Shown: positions 1 through 7,890 of the stretch, piece after piece
Numbering within the stretch: position 1 is the first letter of the stretch
How the letters are laid out: every line of letters begins with the position of its first letter
Assembly (NCBI GenBank): GCA_945901085.1
Contig: CAMDJV010000001.1
Location: forward strand, 227,216 to 291,215
From: Rhodovarius crocodyli
GTDB lineage: Bacteria; Pseudomonadota; Alphaproteobacteria; Acetobacterales; Acetobacteraceae
Length of the DNA: 64,000 nt
Reading direction: 5' to 3'
Position numbers and translations under genes: made by a program
Notes under the pieces: model-generated
What the model was told of the DNA's origin: nothing
The model's database searches: none
What the model saw: only the letters and a program-made list of their open reading frames with translations

Positions 1-677
1 GCCGGTTGGAAATCCAGGGCCAGATGGCCAGCGCCGAAGGTATGGCGCGCGGTGCCCAGCGCGATGCCCAGGCCATCGCCGCCGAGCGGGAGGCCTATAT
101 CACCAGCCTGCAAACCCAGATCTCGCAGGATCTGGCAGAGCGTCGGCGCGCGTTCTCCGAAGCACGGGAAAATCTCACCAAGGCACGGTTGCGCAGCAGC
201 CTGGTTGAAATGCGGGCGCCGACTGACAGCGTGGTGCTTGAAATCGGCAAAAGCTCGGTCGGTGCGGTGCTGGCGCCGGGCGAATTGCTGGTTTCTCTCG
301 TGCCGCTCAATGCCGAGTTGGTGGTGGAAGGCCAGGTGGCGGCGCAGGATCTGGGCTTCGTCGCGATCGGTGACCGGGTGACGATCAAGTTCGACAGCTT
401 CCCCTATATCCGCCACGGCTTCGGCCATGGCCGGGTGCAGACCATCAGTGAGGATGCCTTCCGCCAGGACCCCGACACAAGGCAGCCGCTGCAAATGCCC
501 TTCTTCCGCAGCCGCATCTCCATCGATGAACTCGCCATGCGCAACCTGCCCAATGAGTTCCGCCTGGTGCCCGGCATGCCGGTCACGGCGGATATCATCA
601 TCGGCCAGCGCACCATTCTGGGTTACCTGTTCCAACGCATTCTGCCGCCGCTGCAGGAAGGCATGCGCGAGCCATGA
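1..677 (+). CDS. HlyD family type I secretion membrane-fusion (adaptor) protein, 5'-partial
   Basis: The reading frame is open from the left edge, so the N-terminal membrane anchor and first part of the coiled coil are missing. Visible are the end of a coiled-coil hairpin (about residues 1-60 of the visible part, rich in Ala, Gln, Glu and Arg), a lipoyl/barrel section (MRAPTDSVVLEIGKSSVGAV) and the C-terminal beta-barrel domain with the typical VPGMPVTADIIIG near the end. Proteins of this kind link an inner-membrane ABC exporter to a TolC-like outer-membrane channel in type I secretion. The ABC exporter is presumably just upstream, outside the window. The stop overlaps the next start by 4 bp. 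A large RTX-like protein at 6979 is a plausible cargo, which is inference. Confidence 0.88.
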   Translation, partial: RLEIQGQMASAEGMARGAQRDAQAIAAEREAYITSLQTQISQDLAERRRAFSEARENLTKARLRSSLVEMRAPTDSVVLEIGKSSVGAVLAPGELLVSLVPLNAELVVEGQVAAQDLGFVAIGDRVTIKFDSFPYIRHGFGHGRVQTISEDAFRQDPDTRQPLQMPFFRSRISIDELAMRNLPNEFRLVPGMPVTADIIIGQRTILGYLFQRILPPLQEGMREP

Positions 678-2407
678 GCGACCGGCGCAAAGATGGCTGG
701 AGCGGCGCATTGCGGCGGGCCTTTGGCACCAGCCCACAAGCGGCCCGGGCAGAGGATGCGCCCGCGCTTGGCCCGGCGCAGGGCGATTTGCGCCGCGCCA
801 TGGCCGATGCCCGCGCCGGCAAGCCTCAGGCGCAAAAACGCGTCGCCGCCGCCTATCTGCGCGGCGAGGGTGTGCCGCCAAACCCGGCCGAAGGCGTGCG
901 CTGGCTGGAAGCCGCCGCCCAGGCCGGCGATGGTGAGGCACAGGCAAGCCTGGCCACCATGCTGTTTCGCGGCCTCACGGCGCCGCCACGCTCGGGCGCT
1001 TTTGGCCAGGCCGGCGTCAGTGCCGATCCCGCCCGTGCCCGGGCGCTCGCCCAGCAGGCGGCCGAGGCGGGGGAAAGTGATGGCCAGGCGCTGCTGGGCT
1101 ATCTCTGGAGCACCGGCGAGGGTGGCCCGCGCGATTACGAGCGGGCCGCGTGTTTTTACGAGCAGGCGGTGGCTGGCGGCAGTATGCAGGCGGCACTCGG
1201 CCTTGGGCTCATCCGTCTGCTGGGCCTCGATGGGGTGACGGATACGGCGCGGGCCGCGGCCCTTCTCACTCGCGCGGCTGAGGCTGATGTTGCCACCGCC
1301 ATTTATGTGCTCGGCACGCTGCATGAGGCGGGGGTGCCGCCCATCGCCCCCGATGAGGCCGCCGCTGCCAGCTTCTACAGGCGCGCGGCCGAGGCCGGGG
1401 TCAGGCCCGCCAAGGCACGGCTCGGCCTTGCTTTGATGCATGGCTGGGGCGTTGCGCGCAACATGCCTGCCGCCGAGACCTGGCTGCGCCGCGCCGCGTT
1501 GGAGGGCGATGCCGAGGCCGCGGCCATCGTGGGCGACCTGCAATGCGATAGCAGCCACGGCGTGCCCAACCTGCTCGAAGCGGCCGGCTGGTATCAAATG
1601 GCGGCCGAGCAGGGCCATCGCCTGGCCGCGCGCAAGCTGGGGCTGATGTATCTGGCCGGGCGCGGCGTGTCCGCCGATGCCGAGACGGCGATGCGCTGGC
1701 TGGAACAGGCGGCCGAGGCGGGGGATCGCATCGCCATCTTCGACCTTGGAATGGCAGCCACCGAGGCCGAGGGCGGGGTGCGGGTGATGGCCGGCCTGCT
1801 GCCCCGCCTGCGCGCCCTGGCCGAGGAGGGCGACCCGGTGGCGGCCTATAACCTCGCCGTCTGCCTGCATAATGGCAGCGGCATTGCCGCCGATCCGCAT
1901 GAGGCGCGGCGATGGCTCGAAAAATCCGCGCCGCATGTGGTCAATGCGGCCTATTGGCTGGGCCGATTGCTGGTTGATGGCGCAATGGGGCCGCCCGCGC
2001 CGGAAGCCGCCCTGCCCTGGCTGCGCCGCGCCGCCGCCGAGGGCATGCCCGACGCGGTCGCGCTGCTGGCTGATATGACGCTCAATGGCCTGGGTTTGCC
2101 GGCCGATGCCATGGCGGCCCTGGAGCTTTTCATCCAGGCGGCCCATTCCGGCCATGTCGGTGCGGCCTTCGCCTGTGGCGCGCTGCTCGGCGGCGGCCAT
2201 CCGGTGCCCGAGGACAGGCCGCGGGCCGAGCGCTTCTTCCGCCAGGCGGCCCAGCAGGGCCATCCCAGGGCGCAGATGATGCTGGGGCGCTACCTGCTGC
2301 GCGGCCTGGGCGGCACGCAGGATACGACACAGGCCGCGCAATGGCTGGAGAAGGCAGCCGCGCAGGGTGTGGAGGAGGCGCGGGCGATGCTGAAAGCTGC
2401 GGGTTAG
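674..2407 (+). CDS. Sel1-like repeat (SLR/TPR-like) protein
   Basis: 577 aa with no signal peptide or membrane segment. After a basic N-terminus of about 45 residues, almost the whole protein consists of about 36-residue Sel1 repeats, recognisable by AAxxGxxxAxxxLGxxYxxGxGV-like units such as LGLMYLAGRGVSADAETAMR. Sel1 repeats form alpha-solenoids used as protein-protein scaffolds; no enzymatic motif is visible. The ATG overlaps the stop of the HlyD adaptor (ATGA), so the two are almost certainly translationally coupled. A role tied to the secretion system (assembly, regulation or chaperoning) is an inference from this coupling. Its 3' end faces the oppositely oriented Bug gene 65 bp away. 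Confidence 0.85.
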   Translation: MSDRRKDGWSGALRRAFGTSPQAARAEDAPALGPAQGDLRRAMADARAGKPQAQKRVAAAYLRGEGVPPNPAEGVRWLEAAAQAGDGEAQASLATMLFRGLTAPPRSGAFGQAGVSADPARARALAQQAAEAGESDGQALLGYLWSTGEGGPRDYERAACFYEQAVAGGSMQAALGLGLIRLLGLDGVTDTARAAALLTRAAEADVATAIYVLGTLHEAGVPPIAPDEAAAASFYRRAAEAGVRPAKARLGLALMHGWGVARNMPAAETWLRRAALEGDAEAAAIVGDLQCDSSHGVPNLLEAAGWYQMAAEQGHRLAARKLGLMYLAGRGVSADAETAMRWLEQAAEAGDRIAIFDLGMAATEAEGGVRVMAGLLPRLRALAEEGDPVAAYNLAVCLHNGSGIAADPHEARRWLEKSAPHVVNAAYWLGRLLVDGAMGPPAPEAALPWLRRAAAEGMPDAVALLADMTLNGLGLPADAMAALELFIQAAHSGHVGAAFACGALLGGGHPVPEDRPRAERFFRQAAQQGHPRAQMMLGRYLLRGLGGTQDTTQAAQWLEKAAAQGVEEARAMLKAAG

Positions 2408-2472
2408 AACGTATCGATGGCCCTGGGGGTGAGCGCTGCAGCCCCAAAGCCATCTCCAGCCGCCAACTGCGC

Positions 2473-3447
2473 CTAATCCTGCCGGACGCCCAGGCGCTGG
2501 ATTACCTCGGTCCAGCGTGCAAGATCCTCGCGCATGATGATGGCCAACGCCTCGGGCCCGGCCTCGCGCGTCTCCAGCGCCTGGGCAGCGAAGCGGTCCC
2601 GCAGCGCGGTGTTCTGCACGGCCCGGCGCAGATCGGCGTCGATTTTCTGCACGATGGGGGCTGGTATGCCGGCCGGCCCCAGCACCGCATACCAGGTGCC
2701 GGCATCAAAGCCGGGATAGCCGGATTCCGCCAGGGTGGGCACATTGGGCAGGGCTTGGGCGCGGGCGGCGCCGGTGGTGGCAATCGCCCGCAACCGCCCC
2801 GCCTGCACCGCGGGCACAGCCAGCACCGGATTGTGGAACATGGCCTGCACCTGGCCCGCCAGCAGCGCAGTATGCGCCGGTGCGGCGCCCTGGAAGGGCA
2901 CGTGGGTGAATTCGACGCCGGCGCGAATGCGGAACAATTCTGGCGTCAGATGCGTGGGCGTGCCCACACCAGCGGAGGTGATGGTGATCTCGCCCGGCCG
3001 CGCCCGCAGCAGCGCCTCGAACTCGGCGAGGTTCTGCGCCGGCACCGAGGGGTGCAGCACCACCACAAGGCCATAATAGGCCACCTGGGTGATAGGGGTG
3101 AAATCGGCAATCGGGTCAAAGGGCAGCCGCCGGTACAAGGCCGCACCCTGCACATGGGAGGAGGCGACGACCACCAGCGTATGCCCATCGGGTGCAGCGC
3201 GCGCCGCCGCCTCGGCGCCGATATTGCCGCCCGCGCCGCCACGATTTTCGACGATGACAGGCTGGCCCCAGGATTCGCTCAGGCGCTCGGCCAGGATACG
3301 GCCGATGACATCAGCCGGCCCACCGGGCGGGAAGGTGACGATCAGCCGCACCGGCCGTGTCGGCCAGGCCTGGGCGGCAGCGGGCGTGGCAATCGCGGGC
3401 AAGGCAGCGGCGGCAAGCGCCGGCAGGGCGCGGCGGGGAATGGGCAT
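2473..3447 (-). CDS. Tripartite tricarboxylate transporter substrate-binding protein (Bug/TctC family)
   Basis: 324 aa, the usual Bug length. A Sec-type signal peptide is seen at residues 1-26 (MPIPRR, an Ala-rich core, then ATPAAAQA). It is followed by the family pattern WPTRPVRLIVTFPPGGPADV, the loop GGAGGNIGAEAAARAAPDGHT, and FTHVPFQGAAPAHTALLAGQ in the ligand pocket. Bug proteins are periplasmic receptors for carboxylates and feed TctA/TctB permeases; none are encoded nearby, so it is an orphan receptor. It is divergent from the SDR gene, with 108 bp between starts that must hold both promoters. The ligand cannot be told from sequence. Confidence 0.93.
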   Translation of the reverse strand: MPIPRRALPALAAAALPAIATPAAAQAWPTRPVRLIVTFPPGGPADVIGRILAERLSESWGQPVIVENRGGAGGNIGAEAAARAAPDGHTLVVVASSHVQGAALYRRLPFDPIADFTPITQVAYYGLVVVLHPSVPAQNLAEFEALLRARPGEITITSAGVGTPTHLTPELFRIRAGVEFTHVPFQGAAPAHTALLAGQVQAMFHNPVLAVPAVQAGRLRAIATTGAARAQALPNVPTLAESGYPGFDAGTWYAVLGPAGIPAPIVQKIDADLRRAVQNTALRDRFAAQALETREAGPEALAIIMREDLARWTEVIQRLGVRQD

Positions 3448-3555
3448 GGCGTTTCTCCTGGCCGCCTCTGGATGGGCGGTGCTGGAGCGAGGTTAGGCCA
3501 ATTGACAGGCGGGGCGCGAGGGGTCGAACTCACTATCCACACAGGGAAGAAGCGC

Positions 3556-4344
3556 ATGGAATTGGGTTTGCGCGGCCGCAAGGCCGTGGTCACTGGCGGC
3601 TCGCTTGGCATTGGCCGGGCCATTGCACGGGAATTGGCGGCCGAGGGCGTGGCGGTGGCCATCATTGCCCGCGATCCGGCCCGGCTGGAGGCGGCGGCAG
3701 CGGAGATCACCCGGGAGACCAATACGCCCTGCATCGCCATCCCAGCCGACCTGACCGACGCCGCGGCGCTGGAGGCGGCGATCGGCGCCGCGCAATCCGC
3801 CCTGGGCCATATTGATATCCTGATCAACAATGCCGGCGCCACACCCATGGGCCGCATTGGCGATATGGATGACGCGACCTGGATGAAATCCATCAATCTC
3901 AAGCTGATGGGCTATATGCGCTGCGCGCGCATCCTGACGCCGCCGATGCGGGCGCGCAAATGGGGGCGGGTGATCAATATCATCGGCCGTTCGGGCCATC
4001 AGCCACGGCCCAATTACATCACCGGCAGCGCGGTCAATGCCTCGCTGCTCTCCTTTACCCTGGCGCTGGCGGCGGAATGCGCGCCGGATAATGTGCTGGT
4101 CACCGGGGTGAACCCCGGGCCCATCGCCACCCCGCGCTGGGATACGGTGGTGGCGCAGGGTGCCGCTGGCATGGGCCGCTCGGCCGAGGCGGAGAATGCC
4201 GCCGCCATTGCAACCGTCGGGTTGGGCCGGGTGGGCACGGCCGAAGAATGTTCGGGTCTCGTGGCCTTCTTGTGTTCTGACCGGGCGGGCTTCATCACCG
4301 GCACCAATATCGATGTGGATGGCGGCGGCACGCGCTGCATCTGA
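3556..4344 (+). CDS. SDR family oxidoreductase with altered catalytic tetrad
   Basis: 262 aa. The start ATG was chosen because it begins directly at the Rossmann fold; the frame is open further upstream, but that part overlaps the oppositely oriented Bug gene. Residues 1-20 contain the nucleotide-binding motif VVTGGSLGIGRAIA, and NNAG lies near residue 95. At the catalytic site the expected YxxxK reads Y154-I-T-G-S158, so the lysine is replaced by serine. The C-terminus GTNIDVDGGG is typical of 3-oxoacyl-ACP-reductase-like SDRs. The protein may bind NAD(P) without standard reductase activity, or belong to a subgroup with a different proton relay. It lies 12 bp upstream of a binding-protein gene on the same strand. 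Confidence 0.88.
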   Translation: MELGLRGRKAVVTGGSLGIGRAIARELAAEGVAVAIIARDPARLEAAAAEITRETNTPCIAIPADLTDAAALEAAIGAAQSALGHIDILINNAGATPMGRIGDMDDATWMKSINLKLMGYMRCARILTPPMRARKWGRVINIIGRSGHQPRPNYITGSAVNASLLSFTLALAAECAPDNVLVTGVNPGPIATPRWDTVVAQGAAGMGRSAEAENAAAIATVGLGRVGTAEECSGLVAFLCSDRAGFITGTNIDVDGGGTRCI

Positions 4345-4356
4345 AAGGGCTGAACA

Positions 4357-5016
4357 ATGCGGGTGATGAGCACCTTGGCGGTGGCGGTGGTGTTGCGCGG
4401 CCTCACGCCGCGCGCACCGGTGGCAATGGCGGTGGAATTTGACCCCACGATGCGACTGCTCAAGCGGATCGAGGGCGGCGAGCGGGCGGATATCGCCATC
4501 CTCACAGATGCGGGGGTGGAGGGGCTGATGGCCCAAGGCGTGCTGGTGCCTGGCAGCCGGCGGGATTTGGCGCTGAGCCATATCGGCATGGCGGTGAAGG
4601 CGGGCGCTCCCCGGCCGGATATTTCCACCCTCGCGGCGCTGCAGGCCACACTGCTGGCGGCCCCCTCCATCGCCTATTCCGGCGCGGGGGCGAGTGGGCT
4701 GTTCTTTGCTGGGCTGCTGGAGCGGCTGGGGATTGCCGAGGCGGTGAACGCCAAGGCCACCATCATTCCGCAGGGCTTCACAGCGGCGCTGGCAGCGCGG
4801 GGCGAGGTGGCGCTGGCCATTCAGCAGATCAGCGAATTGATGGCGGTGGAGGGGGTGGAGATCCTGGGCAAGCTGCCGCCGGAGGCCAATACCGGGGCGA
4901 TCTTCTCGGCCGGGCTATTTGCCGGGGCTGATCAGGCTGCTGCTGGGGCGCTGGATTGGCTGGCGGCGGCGATGGATGCGCCAACCCTGGCGGCGGGCGG
5001 GCTGGAGCGCCCCTGA
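4357..5016 (+). CDS. ModA-like substrate-binding domain protein without signal peptide
   Basis: 219 aa. The sequence follows the extracellular-binding-protein fold of the ModA/SBP_bac_11 type: start MRVMSTLAVAVVL, then ERADIAILTDAGVEGLMAQG, the hinge region IAYSGAGASGLFF, and the final lobe EVALAIQQISELMAVEGVEI. No convincing cleavable signal peptide is present, and the first beta-strand starts within a few residues of the start. It may therefore work in the cytoplasm as a ligand sensor, or be exported by a route not evident here. No ABC permease is adjacent. It is probably co-transcribed with the SDR 12 bp upstream. The ligand is unknown. Confidence 0.75.
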   Translation: MRVMSTLAVAVVLRGLTPRAPVAMAVEFDPTMRLLKRIEGGERADIAILTDAGVEGLMAQGVLVPGSRRDLALSHIGMAVKAGAPRPDISTLAALQATLLAAPSIAYSGAGASGLFFAGLLERLGIAEAVNAKATIIPQGFTAALAARGEVALAIQQISELMAVEGVEILGKLPPEANTGAIFSAGLFAGADQAAAGALDWLAAAMDAPTLAAGGLERP

Positions 5017-5136
5017 TGCGGCCGGCGAAGGCCCGGTAACGCGCCACGGCCGCTGCGCGATATGCTGCCGCCTTTGGCTGAGGATGGGCCAGTATAGCGC
5101 CTTGCCGCCGGCAGGATCGGAGCAAAGGGGCAGCGA

Positions 5137-6660
5137 ATGACCCAGGATTGGGATGGCGGCTATATCGCCGATATTGGCTATACGCATGACTATTTCTTCG
5201 AGATGTCGCCGGCGCATATTGGTCTGGCGCTGCTGCTCAGCGGCTATGCCGCCCCCGACCACACCCGCCCCTTCGCCTATTGCGAGTTGGGATGCGGCCA
5301 GGGGCTGACCACCAATGTGCTGGCCGCGGCCAACCCCACCGGGGCTTTCTGGGCCAATGATTTCAACCCGGCCCATATCAACAATGCCCAAGCCCTGGCC
5401 ATGGCGGCGGGCAGCGGCAATGTCACCTTCCTCGACCATGATTTTGCCGCCATGGCGAAGGCCGACCTGCCGCAATTCGATTTCATCGCGCTGCATGGCA
5501 TTTGGTCTTGGGTGAATGAGGCGGCGCGGCAGGCGGTGCTGGCGTTTATCACCCAGCGGCTGCGGGTGGGGGGCGTGGTGTATGTCAGCTACAATGCGCT
5601 GCCCGGCTGGGCCGCCGCCATGCCGCTGCGCGAGGTGATGCAGCATTATGGCCGGGGCGAGACCAGCCAGCAGCGCGTGGCAGCGGGCCAGCAGATCGCA
5701 GCGCGGCTGGAGGCGCTGGGCGGGGCCGCCTTTGCCGAAAACCCGGCCATGGGCGCCAAGCTGAAAAGCCTGGCCGGCAAGCCGGTGGCCTATCTGGCGC
5801 ATGAGTATTTCAACGCCGTTTTCGCGCCCAGTTATTTTCGTGAGGTCGCCGCCAGCATGGGGTTTGCCAAGCTGGGCTATGCGGCCTCATCGCATTTGCG
5901 CGACAATGAAGATGGGTTGCATTTCAATGCCGAGGCGCAGGCGCTGCTGGCGGAATTCGCCCACCCCGTGGCGCGCGAGGGCATGCGCGACTTTCTCACC
6001 AACCGGCAATTCCGCCGGGATATTTTCATCCGCGGGCCAAGGCGCCTCACTCCGGGCGCGCAAACCGAGGCGCTCTTGCGCCAGCGCCTGGCGCTGGTGG
6101 CGCCCGACCCCGACACACTCGCCCTGGTCATGAAACTGCCCGGCGGCGAGGTCAATCTCAAGCCTGGGGTCTATCGCCCGATCCTCCAGGCTCTGGCCCG
6201 CAGGCCGATGCGGGTGGCCGAGCTTCTGGCCGAGCCCGCGATTGCCGCCCTGGGCCAGCCTATTGTGTTGGAGGCGGTGCGGATGCTCTGCGTCATGCAT
6301 GCGGTGATGGCCGCCCTGCCGGAGGAGGGCGAGGCGCAGCGCCGGGCCTCGACCGAGCGTTTCAACGCCGCCGTGATGGCCCTGGCGCGGCATGCCGATG
6401 GGCTTCGCACCCTGGCCTCCCCCGTGCTGGGCGGCGGCGTGGCGGCCAATCGGTTTGACCAGCTTTTCCTGCTGGCCGCGGCGCAAGGGCGCCCGCCCGT
6501 TGATGTTGCCTGGCAGGCGTTGCAAGCGCAGGGCCAGCGGGTGGCCCAGGGCGGCAATTCGCTGCAGGGCGAGGCGGAAAACCGCGCGGCGCTTACGACG
6601 ATTCATGGTGAATTCGCCCATCAGCGCCTGCCCGCACTGCGCCGGCTGGGCGTGGCCTGA
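5137..6660 (+). CDS. Class I SAM-dependent methyltransferase with methyltransferase regulatory domain
   Basis: 507 aa. The N-terminal domain has the SAM-binding motif I YCELGCGQGLTTNVLAA around residue 50, followed by the acidic FWANDFNP (motif II) and FDFIALHGIWSWV (post-motif). The middle segment (about residues 200-300, LAHEYFNAVFAPSYFREV) matches the methyltransferase regulatory region found in bacterial two-domain methyltransferases. The C-terminal 200 residues form a helical domain without recognised motifs. The substrate is not evident; in related loci such proteins sit near surface-polysaccharide or adhesin genes, and here the next gene is the large RTX protein. It stands alone, 120 bp after the previous gene. 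Confidence 0.85.
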   Translation: MTQDWDGGYIADIGYTHDYFFEMSPAHIGLALLLSGYAAPDHTRPFAYCELGCGQGLTTNVLAAANPTGAFWANDFNPAHINNAQALAMAAGSGNVTFLDHDFAAMAKADLPQFDFIALHGIWSWVNEAARQAVLAFITQRLRVGGVVYVSYNALPGWAAAMPLREVMQHYGRGETSQQRVAAGQQIAARLEALGGAAFAENPAMGAKLKSLAGKPVAYLAHEYFNAVFAPSYFREVAASMGFAKLGYAASSHLRDNEDGLHFNAEAQALLAEFAHPVAREGMRDFLTNRQFRRDIFIRGPRRLTPGAQTEALLRQRLALVAPDPDTLALVMKLPGGEVNLKPGVYRPILQALARRPMRVAELLAEPAIAALGQPIVLEAVRMLCVMHAVMAALPEEGEAQRRASTERFNAAVMALARHADGLRTLASPVLGGGVAANRFDQLFLLAAAQGRPPVDVAWQALQAQGQRVAQGGNSLQGEAENRAALTTIHGEFAHQRLPALRRLGVA

Positions 6661-6978
6661 CTGTCCGGCGCAGCGGCTCCCTTGCGGGCCACATGGTCAA
6701 AATCAATGGATTCAACCCATGAAGGCGCGAAAACTACGCCAGAAGTGGTGATTCGCGCGTCGCGACAGCCAAATTTACCAATGGAGCACCGAGATTGAGC
6801 AGTGGAGAGCGGCATAAACTGCGCGTCATAATCCCCACTCAATTTCATGGCATAAATGTTTTAATTGGAGATTTCCGAGGATTTCTGATTATTTATTCCA
6901 TGAAAATAGCTGAGCGAGATTGACCCAATATGTGAAAGATTTACGGAATAGGCAAACCATCAACCTCGGTGCCATCCC
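6661..6978. other. A/T-rich intergenic leader upstream of the large surface protein
   Basis: About 320 bp without a supportable gene; only open frames of about ten codons occur. The half nearest the adhesin (about 6830-6960) is much richer in A and T than its surroundings and probably holds the promoter and regulatory sites of the downstream gene. No clear -35/-10 pair, terminator or strong Shine-Dalgarno could be assigned; directly before the ATG at 6979 the sequence is ctcggtgccatccc. Confidence 0.5.
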
Positions 6979-7890
6979 ATGTCAAATATTCCCAGCGTTC
7001 CAGACCTCATCCCGGGCAGCGACACGGGGAGTTTAAACACCGACGACATCACGAAAAATAACATCCCGTTCTTCACCGGCACCGCCGACCCGTTCGATGA
7101 CATCACACTCTACGATACGAACGGCACCACCGTGTTGGGCACGGCCGTTGCGGATGCCGGTGGCAATTGGACGATCAAAAGCTTCGTTCTCTCCGAGGGC
7201 GAGCATAAGGTCAGCGCGACAGCCGATGACCGCTCGGGGGAAAGCCAGCTCAGTCCTACGCTCACCGTCACCATCGACACCACGGCGCCGACAGCGCCCA
7301 GCGCCCCGGACCTGACAGCCGGCTCCGATAGCGGCACCTCAACCAGCGATAACATCACCAACACCACGACGCCGACCTTCATCGGCACGAGCGAAGCCAA
7401 TAGCACCGTCACGCTCTATGACACTGATGGCACGACCGTGCTGGGCAGCGCCACGGCCAATGGCACGGGCAATTGGTCGATCAAGAGTTCCATGCTCACC
7501 GAGGGCAGTCACACCGTCACGGCCAAAGCGACCGATGTGGCGGGCAATGTCAGCACGGCCAGTTCCGGCTTGAAGGTGAGCATCGACACCACGGCGCCCA
7601 CACAAACGGCCGTCCCGACCCTTGCCACGGCCGATGATAGCGGCATCTCGAACAGCGATGGCATCACCACGGCAACCACACCGACCTTCACCGGCACCAC
7701 CGAAGCCAATGCCATCGTTGATCTCTACGACACTGGGGGAATAAGTAAGCTCGGCAGCACCACGGCCGATGGCGTGGGCGGCTGGAGCATCACCACCAGC
7801 AGCTTGACCGGGGGGGCGCACAACATCACCACGAAGGTGACGGATGTTGCCGGCAATGTCTCCGCCGCCTCCACCGCCTTCGCGCTGACC
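6979..7890 (+). repeat. Tier 1: three tandem Ig-like modules with 309-bp period
   Basis: The module boundary motif atcgacaccacggcgcc occurs at 7273 and 7582, and a diverged form (gtcgacaacaccgcacc) at 7891, exactly 309 bp apart each time (103 codons). The first module is the most diverged. The repeat is part of the coding sequence. Confidence 0.85.

Noticed and set aside
623..2341. 572-codon minus-strand frame
   Set aside because: Shadow of the Sel1-repeat gene; composition typical of antisense in GC-rich DNA.
2341..3555. N-terminal extension of the SDR frame by about 400 codons
   Set aside because: Overlaps the oppositely oriented Bug gene and lacks any fold. The SDR starts cleanly at 3556.
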